From Ascaris suum (lineage: Eukaryota > Nematoda > Chromadorea > Rhabditida > Ascarididae), in the NCBI GenBank assembly GCA_013433145.1, contig CM024174.1:3496336-3560335 (forward strand): DNA of 64,000 nucleotides, in the 5' to 3' direction. Under the pieces are notes generated by a model. That model made no database searches. It saw nothing but the letters and a program-made list of their open reading frames with translations, and had not been told where the DNA came from. Positions 36,237-48,200 of this stretch are shown here, piece by piece. Made by a program: the position numbers and the translations under genes. The first letter of the stretch is position 1, and every line of letters begins with the position of its first letter.

Positions 36237-39200
36237 CTGAAGAACTACTGATCTGTTGGTCCGGACGTAGAACTACGCGAAGAGTTCGATTAATGCCTTC
36301 CTTCAGAAGAATTCACAAAACATGGAAAAAGCCATTCGATCACTATATTTTTCTATTTGGCTTCTGATGGCTTGCACATTCGCAAATTCAGAGAAGTTAA
36401 TAAAGATAAGAATTTTTGACTAAACTGACGTAGTTGTGGCTTAGTTCGATGCGTAACTATACAACCATACAAAACTAAAGAAACTTTTCACCACAATTAT
36501 TTATCAGTCGCAATTATGCTTCAAAGATTCAAGAATCTGATAAAATTTGTCACGTTCCTGTATGTTTATAATCGCGAAGAGGGCTGAATTAATTCTAACA
36601 ATAACAGTGATAATAGATTTCAGTAAAAAAAAAAACAAAAAAAGAACCGAATTTAAACAGAATTTATTGCATATAGAATTAGAATGAATTTCTTTCTTAC
36701 TTGTAGATCGTTCAATTGAAATCTTTTCACTTCCTTCATTGCCATTTTAATCTACTTTTAATATATCGATTCTCGTATTCAGAATTTCACCTTACTAGTA
36801 CAAAATCAATTTTTCCATGTAATATGAACTAATGAATTGCACTGAATTGAGAATTGTGACATAGATATATTTTTATTGTGATATTGCGCAATCTCGTCAG
36901 CATTGAATAAGCAAACAAGAGAAATCCACAATCATCATAATGCAATCTAACGTATTATTTGATTAATTCAGAAAAGAATAAAGTTGAGTAGTGGAATAGT
37001 TATCGGTATCCTTTGCCGAGTAATGGACTTACTGTTGATACTTTCAAATGTAATGGATCCATGCGGCCTTCTTCCTGAAACAAAAATAACCTAATATCAG
37101 CTAATTTTACAACAATATTAATTTATAGTTTGAATAAAGTCTATGTGGAATGCGAAATTATTTTATGATTTCATGATGTTTTGGTATAAGACATATAAGC
37201 GCGAATTTCATATCAGAGGCCATATAACCATGCGTCAAGATATATGAGCTCTATTCTGAAATAAGAAACACCGAAAAAAAAATCCTCCTATCATTGCAAT
37301 AAAACTCTCCATTCTTTTGTATGCAAATAAAATATGATAATATATATACTGTCGTAACTATCAGAAAGCCTTTATTTAATCGTTTGAGTATTTATTGTCG
37401 AATGAAAATTTTTAATCCATAAAATAAGTGAAAGAAAAACGATCAACCGCGATTGTTCAAAAAAAATGTTCGCATGAATTCGTTTTTTCAATTGCAGAAA
37501 TGTGCAATACTGTTCACAATTTGCAATTGTCGCGAAGACACGCGAGTAAAGTTATACAGCTGCTAGAGACATGAGAATTGAAATATGTCTCAAACCAGCA
37601 ACTCGCGATATTGTCCACTTGACCTCTCGCCGCAGCGACTATATCGTTTCACTTAAGTAGCGGTGCGGTTCGTGTGCAGACGCAAACGTCTTTTGCGTTG
37701 TCAGTCTTCCTTTTTCATTTTTTCATGTTTTATTGTTGAGCTTCCTTCCTCAATTTGCTTTCATTGTTAATTCTCGATAGCAATGACTCTTGCTGATCTC
37801 TTCATTATGTATCTGCATCTCGTCAGTTGATGTTTCAATAAAAAGCCACCTCGTCTATATCAGATCACGTCTTATGATGTTTTCGTATTCGTTTATCAGT
37901 TTCGTCGTGTCTTGATGTTGTCGGGAGTATATTAAAAAGGTTTAATTACCCAAGTTTGAGGTGTCGGGCGATCGCAGAGTTGAGAAGTGTTCCCCGAACC
38001 TAGTGAACAGACTTGGGGCGAGCCAACCAGGAGGTTGGTGCAGATTCATTTGGCAAAAGGAAGGGCGCAAGTGGACGAGCCCTCTTCAATTCAGGCCAGT
38101 TTACCTTTATATCACGTTGATCGCTGAAGATCTCGAACGGTTTCGAGTCCAGTAGAGAAGTGACAAGCATAGCGGCAGAACTGTCGACGGCGCAAGAAAA
38201 ACAGTCTGCGGTAGAAAACTCTGAATCCGCACGCATTAGGCAGTGACGATTTTCAGTCTTCAGATAACTTGGTGGTCGGCGTAAGCGCAATCGTCCGTCA
38301 CCTTGTTTCGCGTGAAATAAGTGTATCGAACTTCGCATTTTTGGCACTGCCGCAATTGTTATAAGAATTACGTTTACAAAGCTGCCTTATTGCGCCCACA
38401 GTGTGTATCCTATCATCCGCGTTGTATAACCTGCCCCCCAAGTTCTCGTCAAGTTTCAGACAATTTTCTTTGTTGTGCTTGCTGTTTTCATATTGCTGTT
38501 GTTTCGACAGGCCTGCATTGTTTATAAGTTTTATTCCACGTGCACCGTGATTCTTAACGCTGTTATCCTTCATTCTAATAAACCGGCGTTCTAACTGTTT
38601 TCTTTTCTGTCGTCAATATACGAACCGCAACATCGTTTTCTCCACGACAGAAATTTTTTTTCTGGTGCCACGAGCCGGGAATTAAGCAGTCACGATGTCT
38701 GGAGTATATCGGCAGGCTATGGGTCCGACAAAGGGCAGACTGATAGGGTACTTGAAGAAGACACCGGCGTTAGAGGTCCCAAAACCCGACGACCCCTTAG
38801 CCGAACAAATTGCTTCTTTTGAAGAACAAATTGATGAGTTTGACAGTTACATGCGGAAGGTAAATGCGGCGATTAATGTACTGGAAAAATACCACGAACA
38901 ATGGCTCTCTTGGAGGACCAGTTTGAGCGGAGAGGAAGCAAACGAGGAAGATCGGCGTTATCAACAAATGGCAGAGGATCCGAATGGCGTGCTCCAAGTT
39001 ATGGACAGAGCTCGTGAAGCTTCTGAGATGGTCGAGAACCGAAAACAAAAGGCAGTAAGACTACTTCTCGGATTGCAAGATAAAAGCAAGGCAGAAGTGT
39101 TGAATGTAACTCAACTGCCTGGATCAGCACCGAGAGTTAAGCTCCCCAAATTGGAGCTAGCTACCTTTTCTGGCGATATACGTAAGTGGCCTGAATTTTG

Positions 39201-42200
39201 GTCTTCATTCGAGGCGGCAGTAGATCAACAGCCAATACCCGAAGTGAATAAACTCAACTATTTATTCAGCAGTCTAAAGGGTGCGGCTTATGCAACAGTA
39301 GCCGGATATGCAGTCACTGCCTCCAATTACAAAGTGGTTGTGGACGTTCTAAAGAAGCGTTATGGAAATGAGAGTCTTATCAAAAAATGTCTTCATGACG
39401 AATTGAAGAGGCTGCCTCAGGCGGATTCTAAGAATCCGAGGATGGTTCTAGACGAGGTTGAGCGAATTCTGAGACAGCTAAATGTGATGAATGAAGATAC
39501 GAATCATCCTATAATCGAGCTGATGGTAGAAGAAAAATTGCCAAGGTGGATCTTATTTGAAGTCTATGAAAAGAAGAGTGAAGACCCGTCTTGGAATGTT
39601 GACAAGCTGCGTGAGTATGTCGACAAGCTAATTGCTCGAAAAGAAACAATAATGCGCGTGACCAGTAATGTGACGACTCAGAGAAAAGATCGTCACGAGG
39701 ACAGAAAATCGATAAAGTGCGACTCAAAGGAAACGTCAGCATTTTTTTCGACAGTAAGCAACTTCCGAGGGAAGAAGGAAGATCAAGCACTGAGAAGCAA
39801 AAAACGAAGTTGCGCATTTTGCGGAGGCTCTCACTGGAATAGTGACTGCCATGAGTATGCAACCGTGAAAGAGCGCTGTAGACGAATAAGAGAAAAAAGG
39901 CTTTGCTTCAGATGCCTCGCAGAAGGACATACCGCAAAGGACTGCGCAAAGAGAGGAATGTGTTTCTATTGCAAAGAGGAACACAATTCGGCGCTCTGCC
40001 CAAAGAGGGAGAGTAAAAGTGGTTCCGAAAATGGGAGTAAACCGAAGGAACCAGAGGACAAGAGAGACAAACAAAAAGCCACTGTGGACAATGAATTAAA
40101 TCGATCAGCTGGTGAATCGGCATTGACACTAGCGGTCACCCAGAAGGGAAGAGAAAAGAAGACCGTTTTGCTTCTTTGCAAAAAGGTGAAGGTCTGTAAT
40201 CCAGAGAAGCCAGAAGTAGCGAGACCTGTCCTGGCGTTCTTTGACGCGGGTTGTCAAGGATCATTCATAACGGAGGAGCTTTGTGATCAGCTGAAGCTGA
40301 ACGCTGGAAAAAGGAGCCAAATATCCATAGCGGGGTTCGGCGCCCAGCAACCGAAGTGTTATGATACAAAGCAAGTAAGCATTCTGCTAGAACTGAAGAA
40401 CGGAAATAAAAAACATATCAAAGCCAGTACAATGCCTTTCTTGACAAAAGAGCTTCAGAGAGTAAATGTGGAATCCAATGAAATTATCGCAGACACACGT
40501 GAAAAGTATCGGCTGTGTCTTCCTGAAAAATGGGAGCAACCGGAGCTAATAATTGGTGCAGACTATTTCTTCGACCTAATTGAAGGTTCACATAAATTGC
40601 CATCCGGATTCCACCTGGTCAAGTCGAAAGTAGGAGATATGCTAGCAGGAAGTGGCTACGCAAAATTGAACACGCAAAGAGCCTTTTCATCTGCAGATAC
40701 GGCGTTAGTGGTGAAGTCGGCCACAGTTACTAATGAAGCAGATATTGACCAGTTCTGGAAATTGGAAACGCTTGGGATTGACGATACAGTGGACTCAAAA
40801 GAGGATGTCGCAGCACTAGAACAGTTCAAAGCAACAATAACTAAGTTGGAAAATGGTCGATATGTCGTAAGCTGGCCGTGGAAATCGCCCACGCCTAAAG
40901 TCCCATATAACTTCGGTCTATGCATTGGCAGACTAAAGTCCACATTGAAAAGCTTAAAGGATGAGGAGCTGTTCAAAAGATATGACGATACCTTTCGACA
41001 ACAGCTAGAACAAGGTATAATTGAAAAGGCGCCTAAAGTCCCAGATGGACCTCTTATCTCGTATACACCACATCAAGTAGTCCTAACCCCCCAAAAATCG
41101 ACTACTAAATTGCGGGTGGTTTTTGACGCGAGTGCCAAAGATAAAAGGGGTAACTCCTTGAACAGTCAATTGCTCAGAGGCCCGGTGATGTTAAATGATT
41201 TAGCAGGCATTCTGTTACGGTTCCGAACTTCTAAATACGTCGTTCTGGCCGATGTAGAAAAAGCGTTTCTGCAATTGGAGCTAAACGTAAAGGATCGCGA
41301 TACGACCAGGTTCTTGTGGGTAAAAGAGAAGGGTCCAGTTAACGAAAACAATATCGAAGTGTATCGATTTTGCAGAGTACCATTCGGAATGATTTCCAGT
41401 CCGTTCTTACTTGCTGCAACCTTGACGAAACACTTGACCGAAATTGGATCTACTACAGCGCGGGAAATCTTAAGAAATCTGTACGTAGACAATGTCATGT
41501 TGCAAGCAGATGATTCAGAGACAGCGATGCGATTATGTCGCGAAGGGAAAGCAATCTTCGAGGATGCCGGGATGAACCTAAGGTCATTCGTGTCAAATAA
41601 CGAAGAAGTGAACGATGCTATTCCTTCAGAAGATCGAGAAGAAGTAAGAGAGACGAAAGTCTTAGGAATAACATGGTCACTGAAGGAGGACAAAATAGTA
41701 TTAGGTGTAAACGATAAAAATGATGCGGCCCAAAACAAGCGACAAGTGCTGAGCTTTGTGGCTTCTCACTTTGATCCTCTCGGATTAATGGCTCCGGTAT
41801 TTGTACCAGTAAAAGTATTCCTTCAACAATTATGGAAGAAGAAATACCAATGGGATGACTCATTGAAAGCAGAAGAAAAGTTACTGTGGGAAAGATTACA
41901 GAAAAGTTGGAACAAAACAATAAACGTTATCCCTCGTCAAATATTCTTCTCTAATACAAAGGAGAGACAACTCCATGTTTTTGTCGATGCATCAACGCAG
42001 GCATACGCCGCAGCGGTATACAACCGTGAAGTCGTAAATGGAGCGATATTAACGAACCTAGTTATGGCCAAAACACGTCTGTGTCCTGTGAAAGGAACTT
42101 CTATACCAAGACTCGAACTGTTAGCAGCCTTTATCGGAGTACGATTACTGGAGTTTGTGAAGAAACAACTGTCAATGGAAGAAGTAAAGAGCCATTACTG

Positions 42201-45200
42201 GAGCGACAGCAAATGTGTGTTGCATTGGATATGTTCAGATAAAGAGGTCAATACGAGGTTCATCGAAAACTGTTTAAAGCAAATGCGTAGTACGGCAAAA
42301 TGGTGGAGTTACGTCCCATCAGACCAAAACCCGAGCGATATCGCCACAAAAGGTGTCGCTCCTGATAAGCTTAAGGAGAATTCGTTGTGGTGGCATGGCC
42401 CATCATGGCTCAAACAGTCGGAAGAGAATTGGCCGAAATGGGAGCTTTCGAATCTGCAACAATGTGTGATCGATGAAGACATCTTTGAAAAGTGCAAAGT
42501 GAGGAGAGATCTTGGCAAGCAGCCTACAGCAACCGTTATGGCGCTTGAGGTTGATACGGAAGTGGAAAGCGACTGTGCCACAAATCACCGTGTTATCGAG
42601 ATAAACAAGTATAGCACTTGGAGAAAAGTGAAGGGAATTACGGCCGTCGTATTAAGGTTCGTACGGAACCTAAAGGACCGAGAAAGAAAGGCAGCAGGAG
42701 CAGAAGACCAAATAGAAGCGGAAAAACTTCTCATCAGACAGGCTCAAGAAGAAACGATCACGAAAGCAGAGATTATGCGTTGGGAACTTTTTCGAGACGA
42801 CGATAATCTTTGGAGATGTGGAGGACGTCTTACCTATTCAGACCTCCCACGAGACACGAAATTCCCGATTATTCTACCTAAACACCCTATCACCGAGATG
42901 ATTATTATTTATCAACACGAAATCTTAATGCATTCAGGACCAGCCCACACTTTAAACCAACTGCGATCAAAGTACTGGATAGCTAAAGGAAGAGAAACGG
43001 TAAAAAAGGTCATCAAAAAAAGATGCATGAAATGTCGTAGATGGCTCACACATCCATTCAAGCTTCCAAAAATGCCGGACTTACCATCATACCGCACAGT
43101 TGTAACTCGAGCCTTCGAAAATGTAGGAGTGGATTATTTTGGACCGTTCAACGTGAAAGCTCCTTTAGGCAATGAAAGTAAACTCCAAAAAAATTGGGTA
43201 GCGTTGTTTACATGTCTTACGACGCGCGCTGTCCACTTGGAAGTGGCAAATGACTTGTCAGCATCTTCATTTCTCAACTGCTTTCGGAGATATGTGGGTC
43301 GAAGAGGAAAACCTAAGCTTATGTTTAGCGATAACGGGAGCAATTTTACTCTAGCAGCAGAAGTCCTAAGGCAAATCGGCAAAACAGACGACATCAAGTG
43401 GAACTTCATAACACCATTCGCCCCGTGGCAAGGAGGAGTATACGAAAGGATGATAGGTCTAACTAAAACTTCGCTTCGTAAAGCAGTGGGAAGAAAACAG
43501 TTGAGCGAAGAAGAATTTCGAACACTTATCATAGAAGTGGAAGGAGTAGTCAACAGTAGACCGCTCACTTATGTGCATGAAACATCAGCTGATGTTATCC
43601 GACCGATCGATTTTTTAATACCAGCTGCAGAGTTGATCCTGACTGTAAGCGAAGATGGAGAAAAGGACGATCCAAGTTATCTCCCAAAGGTGGTGATGTC
43701 TCGAGAAAGAATGTTATTGAGATGGAAAGCAACACTTGGGACACTCGATCGCTTCTGGAATTACTGGCGGTCAGAATATCTGACATCGCTGCGAGAGCGA
43801 ACACAACGAAATCATCGAGCCGTTAGAGGATCAATAAGTCGAGAGCCGCAAATAAACGAGGTGGTTATTATAGAAGAAGAAGGAACCCCCAAAGCCATGT
43901 GGAAATTAGGTCGAATAGTGGAAATAAAAGGGGGAGAAGGTCGATCCATACGCACAGCGAGAGTAAAATTGGGGAACGGAAATGAATGGACCAGACCCAT
44001 AAGTCAGTTGTATCCGCTCGAGATAGATAGTAACGAAGCACCAATATAAAAAGGATATTTTCTCTGCGGTCGGAATGTCGCGAAGACACGCGAGTAAAGT
44101 TATACAGCTGCTAGAGACATGAGAATTGAAATATGTCTCAAACCAGCAACTCGCGATATTGTCCACTTGACCTCTCGCCGCAGCGACTATATCGTTTCAC
44201 TTAAGTAGCGGTGCGGTTCGTGTGCAGACGCAAACGTCTTTTGCGTTGTCAGTCTTCCTTTTTCATTTTTTCATGTTTTATTGTTGAGCTTCCTTCCTCA
44301 ATTTGCTTTCATTGTTAATTCTCGATAACAATGACTCTTGCTGATCTCTTCATTATGTATCTGCATCTCGTCAGTTGATGTTTCAATAAAAAGCCACCTC
44401 GTCTATATCAGATCACGTCTTATGATGTTTTCGTATTCGTTTATCAGTTTCGTCGTGTCTTGATGTTGTCGGGAGTATATTAAAAAGGTTTAATTACCCA
44501 AGTTTGAGGTGTCGGGCGATCGCAGAGTTGAGAAGTGTTCCCCGAACCTAGTGAACAGACTTGGGGCGAGCCAACCAGGAGGTTGGTGCAGATTCATTTG
44601 GCAAAAGGAAGGGCGCAAGTGGACGAGCCCTCTTCAATTCAGGCCAGTTTACCTTTATATCACGTTGATCGCTGAAGATCTCGAACGGTTTCGAGTCCAG
44701 TAGAGAAGTGACAAGCATAGCGGCAGAACTGTCGACGGCGCAAGAAAAACAGTCTGCGGTAGAAAACTCTGAATCCGCACGCATTAGGCAGTGACGATTT
44801 TCAGTCTTCAGATAACTTGGTGGTCGGCGTAAGCGCAATCGTCCGTCACCTTGTTTCGCGTGAAATAAGTGTATCGAACTTCGCATTTTTGGCACTGCCG
44901 CAATTGTTATAAGAATTACGTTTACAAAGCTGCCTTATTGCGCCCACAGTGTGTATCCTATCATCCACGTTGTATAACCTGCCCCCCAAGTTCTCGTCAA
45001 GTTTCAGACAATTTTCTTTGTTGTGCTTGCTGTTTTCATATTGCTGTTGTTTCGACAGGCCTGCATTGTTTATAAGTTTTATTCCACGTGCACCGTGATT
45101 CTTAACGCTGTTATCCTTCATTCTAATAAACCGGCGTTCTAACTGTTTTCTTTTCTGTCGTCAATATACGAACCGCAACATCGTTTTCTCCACGACAGCA

Positions 45201-48200
45201 ATAGTGTTTTCAATTTGCAACGTTGTTTCCAAAAATGCAAATAGCAAATAGTAAATGAATGACGAAAACAGAAACGTCTGAATACATTTACCTGGAAGAA
45301 TTCTACTAGATCACTGATGTCGACATAACCATCGTTATCCTTATCTAATGCCTGAAATGCGTTCGATTTATCCTAGTGATATGTAAAAGAAAGGAAAATT
45401 CAAGAATCCACAGAGAAATGCTTTTACACTGCATACGTTATCGTCGCAAATTTCGAAGTGATCGAATTGTTTTGTATACAATTCTTCAACGATACAAAAA
45501 CTAACAAAGATTGTGAGTAAGTTGTATAGTTATGGGAAAGTTTTAAGTTGCAACTTCAACGTAGTGGTTATTTTATGATTTAACAGCGCTTATATATACG
45601 CTAATATATATAGTTGTTGCTACTACAACCTGGCTATTCTAAGAGAAATTTACTGCCATTTGTCATTTGTAACGTTGATCTCCCAGGGTTCAGCTTTTAA
45701 TGATATGTAATTTTTACCTAAATATTTATTTCAGTTACATTTACTATAATTAAGTAGCTATCTAAAAAGCAACCATGAAAAGCGGTCATACTGCATTTTG
45801 AGCAATAAATTATTACAATTGCAAAGTTTGAAATATGCATTCGATTTATTGAAGATTCCACACATTGAATGTTCACATATGCAGTCGTTTTGATTGTTAT
45901 CGCTTTTTCTTTAAATTCTTTCCAGAAACACAATTGCCCGGTTGACGACATTTTTTGTTATATTTATTTAAAACTGTTGAATACGATGCAAGCTGGAAAT
46001 ATCGGCTTCTACTTCTGGTTATGACGCGAAAGAATTACTTTCTAATCCAGAAATAAATTACTTTATAGCATCGAAACAAAATGTAAAGGAGGAGAAAGAG
46101 GATGGAAGCGATTATTGAAGGATGGAAAGGAGAGGGCTGGAATAGAAAGAAAGGATGAGGAGGAACGGTTAGCCCATTTACCGAGAATGACTCATCCGCC
46201 CTTCGTGTGATTGCATCTTGAATAGACATTCGTCGACCTTCGGTATTTGATGATAGACTCCTCCTTTTTTGAACCGGTCGTGATAATTGAAACACAGAAC
46301 GTACAAAATCGGTGAATTCCTAGAGGTAATATTATCATTATAGAGTACCTCCAATTAATACCTTCATGTAGATTACTCCACCATCACAGGTTCACACGTA
46401 GATTTGTGGAAGTGCCAAAATGTGATACTATTTTAATACTTTAATTGCTAACTTGTCATATGCAGCCTGAATTCTTTATTAGCTTTGTTTACCTCTGATG
46501 CATAATACCTTTTTTGTGCCATTAAATGTTATGAGACAAATTGATTACACGAAATTTTCAGTAAGGTGTGATGGCAATCCAACGTACCTTTTTTTTAAAA
46601 ATATTTTTTAACAACTAGGAAATGTGGAGTAGACTCAGCCACAATAATGCAAAATAAGGCTGCTATATGAATAGAAGTTAGAAAAAGCGCTCATCTATAA
46701 AAAATTAGATAATGACAGCTGTATTAAATATACAGAGCTAGACAGCATTAACATTGACAGCCTTAACATTTGCTTCTGCAAAAGATGCATAAGAGAGTTT
46801 AGTAAAAATCACACTAAAATACTAGAAATTAGCTGAAATTGGTAAAAAAAAATTTCCTGGCCATAAGACGCAGAAATGGAATCCAGAGACACTTAGCTTC
46901 TCTTAGCCAAAGAAAAGATGCATCCCAAAGAAATGTCGTCTTCATAGGTGAATAGTGCCGATTATTCAGAGAATAGATAATATACCAACCGTATGATTAA
47001 CTTTATTAGCGTCTTTTCCTTTAATCATTCTGATCGTCCAAACAGCATTTGATTGTGGTGATGGATAATTCAGCATTGCAAGAGTCTCCATCAAATCCTT
47101 AACATCTTTCTTTAGTTCGAACGGGATGGAAATGGGAGACGGGAGGCATTCATGTTGCTAAGTTTCTTTCGCGCTGGATGAGACAATGAAAGTAATAAAA
47201 AGACACTCGATCGTCCCTTGCTTCTGCAGTGACATCATTTTCAGCCTTTTGCCACAAAAGGTCATCGAGAGTTGACTACTACAACTTTCCGCTTGCTTTA
47301 CGGCCTAATCAGAAAGCAAGAAATCGGACAAAAGAATGAATATTTCTATTGTCATTCTCACATAGCTGACGGCGAAAAGCATAGATTAAAATAAACATAT
47401 GTTTTGAGGATTTCCGTGAGAAAAAAAAAATGATAACCAACGTTTGACCACCCACCAACTGCAGACTATATTTAGGTTTCCGTCAAGGAAAAAATCTCAT
47501 GGAACGTCAAATTACTTTGGCAAAATGAGAGGGGATATGACTGAGGTTGTTCATCGAGGACTCTTCAATGAAAGTGGAAGACCTAAAATCCTGAAATACG
47601 TTTATTATATAGATAAAGGTAACCTGAAACGTTATTTCGCCTTTCCCTTTTCCAAACGCATTAAATAGACGCACAATATATTCTTCATTGAGACGTTCGG
47701 GTAGATAGGGCCCAAACATTTTCTTGAACTCGTCTAATCTCATTCGACCTGTTGGACATTCCTGCAAAAATATTGGCTCACTCTTTTAATGAAATACTCA
47801 AATATTTGCGGCATAGACGAATGTCAGCATAAGCACGAGTAGAATGTTTTTGATCAACTTCTATTAATTGTGAATTTTTTTGTCATGTTCGATATCTCAC
47901 ATGGTACTTACTAATTCTCGAAAAAATTTTGTGTGTAACTCGCGAGGTCTCGGCACCGAAACTCCAAAATTTCAAAACCTTTTAACCCGAATCCCTTCGA
48001 GTTGGCTAGAAAACTTCTGCCAGCTGTCTAAAACCGCATACATAAACCCGTATGCAGCGACAGAGACATGATTGTTCCGCTTCAAGCTATCTGCTATCCG
48101 GAAGTATCATATCTACTTTTCAATGTAATGCAAAATCTTCATCAGTGTTATACTGCACACTTGGTGCAAGTTTCTTCATCCCTATTTTTCTGTTTTTGCA

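Larger units (their letters stand above)
37528..38649 (+). repeat. 5' LTR of the BEL/Pao element (1122 bp)
   Basis: Begins TGTCGCGAAG and ends TCCACGACA; the five terminal bases are inverted repeats (TGTCG and CGACA). It carries a TATA-like box, a perfect SL1 sequence and an AATAAA. If transcription starts at SL1, U3 is about 411 bp. A 64-codon frame starting at GTG 37961 has no ATG and is not considered a gene. Confidence 0.95.
37528..45197 (+). mobile_element. Complete BEL/Pao LTR retrotransposon (7670 bp)
   Basis: Two 1122-bp direct LTRs start TGTCG and end CGACA and are flanked by the duplication GCAAT. Inside are a primer-binding site, one uninterrupted 1784-codon gag-pol frame and a short 3' leader. 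Domain order (gag, CCHC knuckles, aspartic protease, reverse transcriptase, RNase H, integrase, C-terminal tail) and the protein motifs place it in BEL/Pao. No env-like gene follows. The LTRs differ at only two sites (G at 37780 against A at 44328; G at 38419 against A at 44967), so insertion is recent and the copy may be active. It is antisense to the host KChIP-like gene, in an intron. Confidence 0.95.

Noticed and set aside
37939..38060. A complete SL RNA gene in the LTR
   Set aside because: Only the 22-nt leader and the following GT match; the SL RNA intron, Sm site and stem-loops are absent.
37961..38155. 64-codon open frame inside each LTR (also 44509-44703)
   Set aside because: It starts at GTG, has no ATG in a useful place and lies in the LTR leader; identity of the two copies only reflects LTR identity.
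38695..44049. Separate gag and pol genes or an env gene
   Set aside because: The frame is continuous from gag to the integrase tail, and only 26 bp separate the stop codon from the 3' LTR.
38797..44166. Many minus-strand ORFs across the gag-pol region
   Set aside because: They are antisense shadows of the 1784-codon frame, with no domains of their own.
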